Origin: Vitellaria paradoxa
Taxonomy: Eukaryota; Streptophyta; Magnoliopsida; Ericales; Sapotaceae
Length of the DNA stretch: 64,000 nucleotides
Direction of reading: 5' to 3'
Assembly (NCBI GenBank): GCA_019916065.1
Contig: CM034240.1
Coordinates: 21,251,894-21,315,893 of the forward strand
Shown here: positions 23,572-35,326 of the stretch, one piece after another
Layout: each line of letters begins with the position of its first letter
Numbering within the stretch: the stretch's first letter is position 1
The notes under the pieces: generated by a model
The model's database searches: none
What the model saw: the letters and a program-made list of their open reading frames with translations, nothing else
Told to the model about the DNA's origin: nothing
Made by a program: the position numbers and the translations under genes

Positions 23572-24805
23572 CAAGCAGTAACCCATGCGATGCCTGGACA
23601 ATGCAATATTTTTTTAATTATTAACATTAAAAAATAAAAATATCTTTAAAACAATCAAAATAGGCACTTATATTTAAAAATTTTAATAATTATAAATTCA
23701 TATGTCAAAATAGATAGATATAAAAAAAAGTAACTATGGTCATCCAATTTTTCAAATAGTAATCCAATTTTCCAATTACGGTCATCCATCTGTAGATTTA
23801 ATGCTAATTTAAATGTCATTTCTTTTTTCAACCATTGGAACGCACAATTTTTCTTTATTTGGATTAACGATTTTTTGTTTTTAACCATTACAGCTTAGTC
23901 TAAAGGAAGAGAATGTCACAAAGCCTGTTGTCAATCCATTTGTGTTCTTTTTGCACTTTATTCTGGATGCAATGGTAGCAACATACTTTGTGTTGGTTCC
24001 TATTTGCATGTGGCTCAAAGATCAAATTGTTCCCAAAGTCAAACCAATTTGGGAGAGAGAGGGACAAAGAGACGTTTTGCTATTTGACCCTAAACAATTT
24101 CTTGTGTCAATATGTAATCTTAACAAATTTATAATATGCAACTCCATAAGATAACCTCCGATCAACCAACTGTTTCCGCAGCCATCCCATTCCAACTAAT
24201 TAGTCTTTTAGTCCAATCCATTATCACAATAAAAAATGAAAGCAGATCCAGACACCAATATAGATGCTATAATATATATTATATATATATATACACACAC
24301 AGTAATATATCTGTAACTTTACAGAGAAAATTGAACATACATATAAAAAGAATTGAAGAAACTTATACAAAAGAAAAGAACCTAAAAGTTTCAGGTGATG
24401 GATGGATATATGTAAGGAGAGAAAGGAAATTAGAGAAGAAACCCAAAAGTTTTTTAGCGATGGCAGGAGGATTATAAAGAGAGAAAGAGGGGAATTTTGA
24501 AAAGAAAATGACCCTTGAGTTTCAAATTTTTATTTTTGTTTTTTTTTTCTAATTATCCTTTAATGGATTTTTTAATATAATTCATTTCAGATGTGCAGAG
24601 TACTATACAGAGAGGAAAGACTATTTTAATGAAACATTTATTATTATCCATTACAGGTAGAGAGAGAAGAATTTGTTTTAAAAATAAAATTAAAATTTTG
24701 TAAAAAAAAAGAAAAAGAAAAATAGAGAGCAAATAGTTATAACACATAGGATGGGTGAAGGAGATGCGGAGAGAGAAATACATAAATTTAGTATTGCAGC
24801 ATAGA
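23572..24805 (-). mobile_element. Non-autonomous Helitron-like element H2
   Basis: Partner of H1 in unit 2. The minus strand starts TCTATGCTGCAATACTAAA and ends GGCATCGCATGGGTTACTGC then TTG. The 3' end keeps the GCATCGCATGGG hairpin core shared with the Helitron at 26137-29281. H1 and H2 share the same flanks, so insertion predates the unit 1/2 duplication. Confidence 0.7.
23894..24154 (+). pseudogene. Exon-like ORF carried in Helitron H2
   Basis: Same position and frame as the H1 ORF, after CATTACAG. It reads LSLKEENVTKPVVNPFVFFL, HFILDAMVATYFVLVPICMW, LKDQIVPKVKPIWE. Open to 24154. The surviving frame in both copies is notable, but a start codon, donor site and parent gene are not evident. 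Confidence 0.42.
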
Positions 24806-25014
24806 TGTATATTTTATTTATTTATTGAGGTAACAAGTTAACGCCATTTTCAGTTATATAGAGGACATATATATACTTTCATGTGTGTGTTTTTATTCAA
24901 GGAATGAAGGAAAAAGTGTTGGGTCGACCACTTAATTACCATATATATCGAAGTATCCCATAATCAACCCGCCAAATGCTGCCGCAATGTAAGTTGTCGT
25001 GTTCGACCACAAAT

Positions 25015-25912
25015 GTGCTTGTCACCCCAAAACTTATGGAAAGGACTTCTGGAAAAAGCCAAAAAATCACACATACGTGAGCAATGAGAATTTGGGGTAG
25101 AGAACATTAGTTTCAATGCAGTATAGAATTGTGAATTTAGAGTCGTTGAATTTTAATTTAACGGTACAATTGCATCTGATTTTTTTAATTCAACCATCCA
25201 TTTAGAAACCCATCTCAACTTAAAAATAAGTGAATACATTTATACCGTTAGATTTTAATTCAATAGCTATGACTTCAATGTTACCAAACTAATATTAAAA
25301 CTAATATTAGCCTCCTCTTTGACTAATGATCTCAAGTAACAATTGATTATGTTTGTCCACAAATATACTTATCACCACAGAACTTATCCTTGGAGACTAA
25401 TGAACCCAATTAACAAATGATCAAGTTTGTCCGCAAATGTACTTGTCACAACAAAACTTATCCTTTAACTCTAAAGACTCGCAAAGACTTTACAGAAAAC
25501 CAAAGAATTAGGCATACACGAGTAATGAGGATTTGGGGGGCAAACATTGGTTTTGGTGTCAATTCAAGATTTTTGAATAAAAAGTTATTGAATTGTAAGT
25601 TAACGGTTCAAATGCATTCACTTATTTTAATCCAACGATCAATTTAGAAGCTGATGTCAAGCTAAAAACTAACGCCAAAAATAAGTAAAAGCATTTCAAC
25701 CGTTTAATTTTAGTTCAATGGCTCCAACTTAAATATCACCGAATTGACATCGAAACCGATATCAGCTAACCTTTTTGAGTAATAATCTAACAAATGATTA
25801 TGTTCATCCACAAATGTGCTTATCACCACAAAACTTATCCCTCAACTCTAAAGACTCACAAAGACTTCTAGGAAAATCCAAAGAATCACACATATATGAG
25901 TAACGTAAATTT
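25015..25912 (+). repeat. Hairpin-repeat array, unit 2/3 junction
   Basis: Cores near 25021, 25373, 25446 and 25826. Monomers again contain the ATTCACTTATTTT / AAATAAGT-type inverted arms (about 25615-25690), here with more mismatches. The close pair at 25373/25446 marks another duplication junction. Confidence 0.7.
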
Positions 25913-27218
25913 ACCTTTTTACATTTAAATTTGTTTCAAATGGGTAAAAATATCAAATTAATAAAAAGTTAAAAAACTAATTATTAAAAGTTAACTTTTT
26001 TTTTCTTTCCTAAAAAAAAAGAAATTATCTTTTTCTCTTTCTGAACTAAGCTAAGATTCGGCTGAGGAATGGCACCAATTGACTCCCCTGGAGCCATCAA
26101 TGCATAGTCAATTTTGCCCGAAAGGTATTGGACATATCTATACTATATATTAAAACCGTTTTTCTCTCCTCACCTCTTTCACCTTTATCCTACGTGGCAT
26201 AGCTATATTCTTTCCATTTCCTCTTTTTTTTTTTTTTTTTTACAGAATTTTGATTTAATTTTTAAAATAAACTCCTCTCTCCACATGTAATGAATAATAA
26301 TAACTATTTCATTAAAAGTCTTCATCTCTCTACATAGTTCTACCCATCTGAAAACTTTTGGGTTTCTTCTTCGATTTTTTTCTCTCTCTACACACATTCA
26401 CCCATATTCTACCCATCTGAAAAACTTTTTGAGTTTCTTCTTCAATTTCTTCTCTCTCTACACACATTCACCCATTATTGGAAAATTTTTGGATTTTTCT
26501 CTTTTGTGTAAGCTTATAGGTGTGTTCAATTTTCTCTATGGATTTATGGATAATTACTGCGTATATATATATATATATTCTATAGCGTGTTGGATTTCGC
26601 CTTTGGTGGGTATTTCTTCTTTGTTTTTTGGACAATATATACATACATGTTTTTGTATGTATCAACATGGTTTCATTGGAATGCATTTTGTTCCCATCAC
26701 CAATGGGTTACAGAGCAATCATATGTGTTTCTTTGATTTTTTTTTTATTTTCGTTTCTATTGATCACGTAGGATTAAATCCAGCTTAATTATCTCCTCTG
26801 TACTGCTAATTTTGGTACCCAATAAATTATTCGCTTTTGCAATATTCGCTTCTATTAACAACAAAGAAGTGAACCAATCAAATGAATAAATACAAGAAAG
26901 AAAGAAAGAAAGAAGAAGCCAAAAATTGGAAGCCAACGCAAGAATCTTAAGCCGAATAGTTGAAGATTTGGCCAACAACTAATAAAAATAAATGGAAAAA
27001 TTAATCATTGAATTTGTTTGTTCGTTGTAAACCTAGAATTAGGAGAAGTACAGAAAATTCATTTGTAAAAATTGGACTTTTCTTTTTCACTGTGACTTTG
27101 AAGTTAGGTGAATCTAACAAAAAGTTCAAATCCTTAGTAAATTGAAAACTATGTGGTACTCTATGATTTTATTGATAGAAACTAATCTAAAGTTTCATGT
27201 GATTTCATGTTCCTTTTA

Positions 27219-27852
27219 TAGGGATGTCAAATATACTCGTACTCAGTGGGTACCGCTTCACTCGCCCCGTTCGGTGAGGGTATGGGGATATTAGTAACAG
27301 GGACGAGGACGGGTATGGAGATTTGAAATGTTACCCGAACGGGTACGGGGACGGAGACAGGTACGATAGTCCCCACCCCGCACCGTACCCGTTTAAATAT
27401 CTATTTATTAATTTTGTTGATGTGGTGCCTCCTTTAAAAGTCTCACATCGGTTTCTCACAAGGAAGTTGAGGTCTTGTGAGATTATAAATAAAGGTTTCT
27501 TCCTCTTTGGTTAAGTGTACCGGTCAAAATCAAAGACAAAGATTTATATATATATATATATATTATTTAATTTTTATTTAATATATATAATATTATATAT
27601 GTAATATATTTTATTTAATATATATAATTTTAAATATTTATTTTATACATATAATATAATTTGTAATAATTAGTATACTTGGTGGGTAAACGGGAACGAG
27701 GACGGGGAATTCATTATCTCGTGGGGACGAGTATGGGGAAAATTTTTTCCCCGAAACAGGGATGGGTACAGAGATGAGTAAGGTATTGCTAAACGGGAAC
27801 AGGGGACGGAGAAGATCATACCCACCCCATACCCGCCTCGTTGACATCCCTA
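27219..27852. mobile_element. hAT-like MITE
   Basis: 634 bp with terminal inverted repeats TAGGGATGTCAA ... TTGACATCCCTA. GC-rich subterminal repeats of the GGGTACGGGGACGG type are seen on both sides. It is flanked by the direct repeat CCTTTTA (27212-27218 and 27853-27859), 7 bp matched where hAT elements usually make 8. An AT-rich centre (27540-27660) and no ORF make it a non-autonomous copy. It is nested inside Helitron H3. Confidence 0.78.
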
Positions 27853-28409
27853 CCTTTTACTGTGTTTGTTGAGTTTTGCTTTAAATTTTTTTTTGACAGA
27901 CTTCCAAGTCTTTCCTCTTCACTCTCATTAACAGAGAAAAACTCACTTAAAATCGATTCCTAAAACCATGATTTTTCTCTCCTCTCATCTTTCACCTTCA
28001 TCCTACGTGTCATAACTTTTTTCTTTTCATTCCCTTTTTTCTTTTTTTATAGAATTTTGATTTTATTTTTAAAGTAGATTCCTCTCTCTCTCTCACCTGT
28101 AATGAATAATAATAAATATTTCATTAAAAGAGTTTTTCTCTCTCTACATAGTACTCCCCTGAAATGAATTATAATAAAGAGAGTTAAAAAAACACAAAAA
28201 ACAAAAATAAAAATATGAAACTTAAGAGTCATTTTCTTTTAAAAATTCCTCTCTCATCATTTCATTAAAAGAGTCTTTCTCTCTCTCCATAATACTCCAC
28301 CTATTACCTAAAATGAATTATAATCAAAGATTCATTAAAGGAGAGTTAGAAAAAAAAAATAAAAATAAAAATATAAACTCAAGAGTCATTTTTCTTTCAA
28401 AACCGTGTA

Positions 28410-29281
28410 TTATACTATAATAAAACCATGTATTTCTCTCCCTCTCATCTTTCACCCTCATTCTACGTGGCGTAACTCTTTACTTTTTATTCCCTTTTTT
28501 TCTTTTTCTTTTTTACAGAATTTTAATTTTATTTTTAAAACAAATTCCTCTCTCTCTCCACCTATAATGAATAATAATAAATATTTCATTAAAAGAGTTT
28601 TTCTCCCTATACATAGTACTGCGCCTTGAAATGAATTATAATAAAAGATTCATTAAAGGAGAGTTAAAAAAAATAAAAATATAAATATAAAACTTAAGAG
28701 TCATTTTCTTTTCAAAATTCCTCTCTCTCTTCATAGTACTCCTGCCATTGCTACAAAACTTTTGAGTTTTTTCTCCAATTTCTTTTCTCTCTCTTATTTA
28801 TACATGTTTTCACAATTTGGGTCTTATAATAATATAAAATCTTTATAGTTTTATAAATATTATTTGTAGATTGAAAGATGGTGGATTGGAAGTATAGAGT
28901 TTCATTTTTAATAAGTAATGTTATACGACCTCTTATTTACTTATAATAATTTTTTTAAAAAATATCATAAATCTTAAGAGATAATTTTAAATATTTTTTA
29001 TTTAATAGGTGATTTTACTTAGCATTTAGGAACTGGATGGGATTAAAAGAATAGAGTTATATATTACGTTTTTTGCAGTTGCACTTTTGGATTACTATTT
29101 GAAAAATTGGATGACTATATTTAGTTATATATATAATATATCTATTTTGACATATGAATTTATGACTATTATTATTTCTTAATATAAATGTTTATTTTGA
29201 TTGTTTTAAAGATTTTTATTTTTTTAATGTTAATAATTGAAAAAATTTACATCGTCCAGACATCGCATGGGTTATTGCTAG
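28410..29281 (+). mobile_element. Inner Helitron-like module of H3
   Basis: An 872-bp stretch from TATACTATAATAAAACC to the CTAG end. It aligns along its whole length with H1/H2 read on the minus strand, without the exon-like ORF region. It may be the actual mobile unit, with 26137-28409 being earlier insertions of the same family. The boundary at 28410 has lost the leading TC. Confidence 0.55.
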
Positions 29282-29312
<31 letters not shown>

Positions 29313-29974
29313 GGACAACTTATTTAGAAAATGTTAATACTAGAACATTTAATATTAATATTAGGTCATTGAACATTCAACTACGCACATAATACAAGTG
29401 ATTAGTGTAATAAATGTCATATTCAAATTAATTGCCATAACATTATCATTTCCCATTATTTAGATGTTCCTTGAGGTTCACCAACAAGACAATCCCCTTC
29501 TTAATTTCTAAAAATTATTTATACTTTTTTTATTTTTAAAATTCTTTAACAAATTGACCATACATGGTAACAGTAAAAAATTTAAATTTTTGATTTTTCT
29601 CTTAAAGTTGCACTGCACTACGCATTATCATAAAAATGATTTTATTCCATTCAATTCAAAAACTATTATAACCACATTTTTATTTTCATCCTTATTTTCA
29701 AAAACTGATTTTGCTTGGACTAAACACATGTACGTCACTCGACCTATACATACATATGTATGCATATTTTATTTATTTAGTGAGGTAATAAATTAACTCC
29801 ATTTCCAGTTATATACAGGACATGTATATACTTTCATGTGTGTGTTTTTATTCAAGGAATGAAGGAAAATAGTTGAGTCGACCACTTAATTACCATATAT
29901 ATCGAAGTATCCCAGAATCAACCCGCCAATGGCTGCATCAATGCAAGTTGTCATGTTCGACCACAAATGTGCTT

Positions 29975-30890
29975 GTCACCACAAAACTTATCCTTTTAAC
30001 TCCCAAAGACTCACAAGGACTTCTGGAAAAAACCAAAAAATCACACATATGTGAGTAATGAGGATTTGGGGTAGATAACATCAGTTCTGATGCAGTTTGG
30101 GATTGTGAATTTAGAATCGTTTGAGTTTTAATTTAACAGTACAATTGCATCTGATTATTTTACTTAAAAATAAGTGAATACATTTAAACGGTTAAATTTT
30201 AATTCAATAGTTACGACTTCAATGTTACCAAACTAACATTAAAATTAATATTAGCCTCCCCCTTTAACTAATGATCCCAAGTATCAAGTAACAAATGATT
30301 ACGTTTGTCCACAAATGTACTAATCACCACAGAACTTATCCTTGGAGACTGAACCCAATTGACAAATGATCAAATTTGTCCGCAAATGATCAAATTTTCC
30401 GCAAATGTACTTGTTACGACAAAACTTATCCTTTAGTTCCAAAGACTCGCAAAGACTTTTGCAAAAAGCCAAAGAATCAAATATACGCAAGTAATGAGGA
30501 TTTTTTTTTGGGGGGGGGGTAAACATGGTTTTGGTGTTTGTTAAGGAATTGTGAGTTAAAAGTTATTGAATTTTAAGTTAATGATTCAAATGCATTCACT
30601 TATTTTAATTCAACAATTAATTTAGAAACTGATGTCAAGCTAAAAATTAATGCCAAAAATAGGTGAATGCATTTGAACCGTTTAATTTTAGTTCAATGGC
30701 TCCAACTTAAATGTCACCGAATTGGCATCAAAACTGATGTCAGCCGACCTTTTTGAGTAATAATCTAACAAATGATTATGTTCATTCACAAATATGCTTA
30801 TCACCACAAAACTTATCCTTCAACTCTAAAGACTCACAAAGCCTTCTGTGAAAATCCAAAGAATCACACATACATGAGCAACGTAAATTT
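29975..30890 (+). repeat. Hairpin-repeat array, unit 3/4 junction
   Basis: Cores at about 29978, 30326, 30415 and 30800, with the inverted arms AATGCATTCACTTATTTTAA (about 30590) and ATAGGTGAATGCATTT (about 30659-30674). Monomer spacing is 350-385 bp. Confidence 0.7.
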
Positions 30891-32039
30891 ACCTTTTCAC
30901 ATTCAAATTTCTTTTAAATCATAAAAGATAAAAATATTAAATTAATAAAAAGTTAAAAAATTAATTATTAAAAGTTAACTTTTTTTTTCTCTTTCCTTAA
31001 AAAAATTATCTTTTTCTCTTTATGAACTAAGCTAAGATTCGGTTGAGGAACGGCACCAATTGACTCCCCTGGAGCCATCAATGCATAGTCAATTTATGCC
31101 CGAAATGTCTTGGAAATATATATAATAGCACAACTTATTTAGAAAATGTTAATACCAGAACATTTAATATTAATATTAGATCATTGAACAATCAACTATG
31201 CACATAATACAAGTGATTAGTGTAATAAATGTCATATTCAAATTAATTGCCATAACATTATCATTTCTCATTATTTAGATGTCCCTTGAGGTTCACCAAC
31301 AAGACAATCCCCTTCTTAATGTATAAAAATTATTTATATTTTCTTTATTTTTAAAATTCTTTAACAAATTGGCCCTACATAGTAAACAATTAAAAATTTA
31401 AATTTTTTGATTTTTCTCTTAGTGCTTGACTGCACTACGCATTAGCATAAGAATGAGTTTCAAAATTATCATATCTACTTTTCTTTTTTTTAATCCTTAT
31501 TCTCAAAAATTGATTTTTCTTGGATTAAACACAAGTACGTCACTCTACATATACATATATGTATGTATATTTTATTTATTTATTGAGGTAAAAAATTAAC
31601 GCCATTTCCAGTCATATACAGGAGATATATATACTTTCTTGGGTGTGTTTTTATTCAAGGAATGAAGCAAAAAAAGTTGAGCCGAACCTTTAACCACCAT
31701 ATATATCAAAATATCCCAGAATCAACCGGCCAGTGGCTGCCATAATGCAAGTTGTCGTCATCACAAATGATTTCATTGGTTTGGTCCATTTTTCCACAAT
31801 TTTGCAATTAATTTCTATAGTTTTGATGAGTACGTACAGTCAATTCCTTACAGCGGTTGAGTTAAGGCAGTGTGAAGATGATGTGATTGAATTGTTAGTA
31901 TCCACGAATGTTCTCACTGCAGACTAGAAAGACCGCAAAAGACTTCTACAAAATGACAAAGCACTCACATAAGCTCTATGTAATGATCCTAATGAGTTTA
32001 AAATTAAGGTTTAGTTTGGGATGGGCTTTTCTTTTTTTT
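30406..32039 (+). repeat. Duplicated block, unit 4 (left part)
   Basis: Hairpin repeats, the module end (30890-31010), a piece shared with unit 3 (GAACTAAGCTAAGATTCGG at 31024 and 26043), the GGTTCACCAACAAGACAA module (31288), and the start of the GGTTTAGTTTGGGA module (32009). It lacks all Helitrons and so supplies empty sites for H1/H2 and H3. At 31760-31920 is about 160 bp not shared with other units; no gene is recognised in it. Confidence 0.72.
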
Positions 32040-32054
32040 GGGAATAATTAAATT
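32040..32054 (+). repeat. Left target-site duplication of the RTE LINE
   Basis: GGGAATAATTAAATT, repeated exactly at 37578-37592; with the adjacent TTT the match is 18 bp. Length and sequence are typical of LINE target-primed insertion. Confidence 0.85.
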
Positions 32055-32449
32055 TGAAGCAAAAAGAGAAATCAAAAAGGTAGTTAGTAAGGTTAAGGCA
32101 AATGTATTGGAGGATTTATATAGGTGACTTGACATTAAGGAGGCCGAAAGAGAGATATTCAAGTTTGCTAAATCCAGAGATAGGCAGACAAATGATTTAA
32201 ACAAAGTTAAATGCATTAAGAATGAGGATGAAAAGGTATTAGTAAAGGAAGAGGAGATAAAGGAGCGTTGGAAGAGCCATTTTTATAAGTTATTTAACGA
32301 AAGCAGTAGTAGTGACATACAATTGGGGTAGTTTACCACATTTAGGGAAAAATTAAATCATATATTCTATAGGAGAATCAGTAGGGAAGAAGTAAAAGAA
32401 ATATTAAAAAGATTAAGAATTAAAAAGCGGTTGAGTCAGATAGTATCCC
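32055..32449 (+). pseudogene. RTE LINE ORF, part before the reverse transcriptase core
   Basis: Degenerate frames encode the linker typical of plant RTE proteins: EAEREIFKFAKSRDRQTNDL-like text at 32135-32200, VKCIKNEDEKVLVKEEEIKE and RWKSHFYKLFNESSSSDIQL, then RRISREEVKEILKRLRI at 32372-32422. Stops are present (e.g. TGA at 32127-32129). Reading ends at 32449, where the solo LTR interrupts the coding sequence. Confidence 0.8.
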
Positions 32450-35285
32450 TGTAATAACCTGAATTTTTTTTCTTAATTAATTTGCTTAAGTGTGGTGATG
32501 ATATTTGTTATAATAAAAATCTAGAAAATTGAGGGTTTGAAAATGTTTGGAATAATAAAATTAGTTGGAAAGATTTTCGGATTGAATTTCACCCTATGTG
32601 AGCGTTTAATGTAGAATTTCTAAAATTTTTATCCAAACACTTCCTAGCCCAATTATCTATTTGGTTCAAACCAACCCCATTAACTCATGGGTCAACCCTT
32701 TTCTTTGACTCACCTCAACTCACTTAAACTCACTTTATCACTCACTAAGTTGACTCATGAATAGTAGCTCTAAATTATTTCCCGGTAAACTTTATTTCCA
32801 TCCATCCTTTCTTCCATACATCTCTTACAATCTCTCAAATTATTTGGCTAATTAGACAAAGAGAAGACCCTACATTGATGACCTTAAAAGCATTTTTCTC
32901 AAAGTATTTAGCAAGCATGATTTAAAGCATTTTGTTTGAAAGCTAGCATGATTTAAAGTATTTTGTTAATTTGTCAAAAAGTTAGCATGATTCCCGGATC
33001 ATGCCACCCATCTTCATCCATCCTCCAACACCTTTCTTAAATTATATGGTTAGATAGTAAAAAAGCAAGCATGATTCTTGGATCATGCTACCAATTGTAT
33101 ATGCATGATCTTACCTTGGTTGATTTGAAGCATGATTATTTTCTCCACCAATAACTTTCTCTACACTCCCATGATTCTTATAAATTGTGTGCCTTCAAAG
33201 AGAAGAAAAACAATAAGAGAGAAAAAAATATATATTTTTTATCAAGTGTGGTTGGATATTTGGTGTTGTTTGGAGGAAGAAAAAAGGCTTGGAACTTTTC
33301 AATTGGGTGGTGTTCAAAGCTCAACTCCTTTTTCCTTCACAAGCTTGGTCACAAATATCTTTATTGAGGTAGGATGAAGAACCTCCTAAAATATATTGAT
33401 GCCTTTTCTGGGTTTGAAGTATGAAACTTGATTGTGATAAAAAATAAATACCCGTATATTGGGGTTAGGGAAGCCAAAATTTTGACTGATGTAACTCATA
33501 TGCTGACAACTCTCTATTTGTAACTTCTTATGTGCTTCTGACCCCTAAAACAGTGGAATTAGGCTTCAGCTAAAACATAAAAGTTGTAGCCCTTTCAGTT
33601 TTCTTTTCAACCCAAAAAGAATTGCATCAATCCGATTTGTGAGTCAAAAGTTATGCCCAAAATACTGAGCACGTGTAAAATTATATTTTCTGAACAAACT
33701 GAATTCAAGGCTATTTTTGTACATTTAGACCTTAGAATTTTAAAAAGTGTAAAACACGAAAGTTGTAGGTCTTAAAGTCTAGTTTCTACAGATATAAAAT
33801 TTATAGACATTGGAGTTCTGCTCTATTTTATATGAATTTTCTTTCAAGCTGCTATTTCTACTTAGCTTTTAATTGATGCTTGTTTGGATTTTTTTTAGAA
33901 TATTATGTTTAAAGATTTATTTAAATTTCCAATTGCCTTCTGTTAGTTATTTTCATGTTAATAATTTCTATTGATATGAGATTATGTTAAACTGGATATT
34001 ATGTATTATTTGACACTCTAATATTGATGATAATTGACTTAGATAATCAGTTTCATCATAGATAGTTGGATGACTTATTCAAACTAAAATGCTAAGTATT
34101 TGATAAAATGTCCAAAAGAAATAACGGACTTGTTCTTTTCTCATTTAGTCTTCCTTAAATGAATTTGATTTATTTTTTAGGCGTTGTTTTGTCAACCTAG
34201 TAGTTATATAACTACATTTTTATGATTAAGTGAATTTAATGAAACTTATTTAATACCTTCCTAAACATTGGAATAATTTTGTGGACATTTGTGGATTTCT
34301 TGAAGCCGAAAACCTATGATAAGGGTTTGGTTATAAATAAGATGATGATTGGAAATTTATTCAAATTATTTTAAATAAAATAAAACTTATCAATTTTGCT
34401 AAAAAATTAATTATAAGTCCAAGAGCTATTTATTATCTTTATATTCCATCAAATAAAAATAAAAGGTAAAAGGGGCAAAAATCGAGATTTGCAACCAGTG
34501 AGGTTCGAACTTGCGACTTTAAATCACAATTAGGATCGCCCACCCACTAAGCTCCCAACCTCGGCTTAATTAATATACCATTAGAAATAATTTTATTCTT
34601 ATCAAAGATAGTACGGAAAACTTGTCAAAGTAATTAACTAAATACTAATTCGAATTCTAAATTATTTTTCTACCTGCTACTTGGTAAATTACATGTAGTA
34701 CCTACCTTTGTGATAAGGATATTGGTGACCATGTTAAATCCTTGATTTATTGAGAATTATTATTAAATTATGGATTTAGATAAAGTACTTAAAATATACT
34801 GCATGTGACTGAATAATCTCACTTTTGATTCATCGCCCGGGGACATTGCCGTGTTTAAAAATGTCTTATTTCTATACAAGGTACCCTTGGGAATGTAAAA
34901 GGGTGAGAAGAAATTAAGGCACTCGGTGCTAAAGTTATTTTTGGCAATGGGGTGGGTGGGTGGGTAGAAATGGCCTTTTAGATGAAGATAGGAACATATG
35001 CATTTTATTTGGGAGATGCTCCCTTCTAACCTGGCCAGTCAGGTAGCTGATCGCGACGGTTAGGTTTTTGGTGGGTGACACCGTCGGAATACATTGGATG
35101 CTAAGCCCGTAAAGTCACTGATTCCCAAGGCGGGGGGGTAAAGGAGGATAGAAGTATGATTATCTTAGGAGGATTTAGATTAAACTCCTTTATAAAATTT
35201 TACTGTGACTAGCAACCTCTCTTGTTTATGTATGAATGATGTGTTAGAATTATTTAATTATATTTAATTCCTCTTGATGAATATT

Positions 35286-35326
<41 letters not shown>

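Larger units (their letters stand above)
20931..25430 (+). repeat. Duplicated block, unit 2
   Basis: Same module order as unit 1, with small indels throughout: hairpin repeats 20945-21790, AT-rich part 21955-22735, GGATTGGTTTGGGA part 22813-23200, Helitron H2 23572-24805, and hairpin repeat remnants from 25015. Many 1-3-base deletions relative to unit 1 in the AT-rich part suggest replication slippage or assembly noise. Confidence 0.82.
26137..29281 (+). mobile_element. Helitron-like element H3, 3.1 kb, composite
   Basis: Starts TCTATACTATATATTAAAA (Helitron-type 5' end) at 26137 and ends with GACATCGCATGGGTTATTGC then TAG, i.e. hairpin plus CTAG, followed by T at 29282. The equivalent site in unit 4 (about 31110-31135) reads TTGGAAATATATATAATAG with no insert. 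The 5' module (TAAAACC, then TCTCTCC, then CTACGTGGC or CTACGTGTC) occurs three times, at 26150, 27955 and 28420, so the element is either a stack of insertions or internally amplified. It also contains a 69-bp tandem duplication (26339-26475) and an hAT-like MITE. No Rep/helicase is seen, so it is non-autonomous. Confidence 0.68.
25431..30405 (+). repeat. Duplicated block, unit 3 (rearranged)
   Basis: Shares the hairpin repeats (25431-25910), the end of the GGATTGG module (25913-26010), the GGTTCACCAACAAGACAA module (29473-29490) and the terminal hairpin repeats. It lacks the AT-rich part and H1/H2. A 3.1-kb Helitron (26137-29281) is inserted, for which unit 4 provides the empty site. Confidence 0.75.

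Noticed and set aside
33132..33377. 81- and 60-codon open frames
   Set aside because: They lie in the solo LTR and have no conserved counterpart domain.
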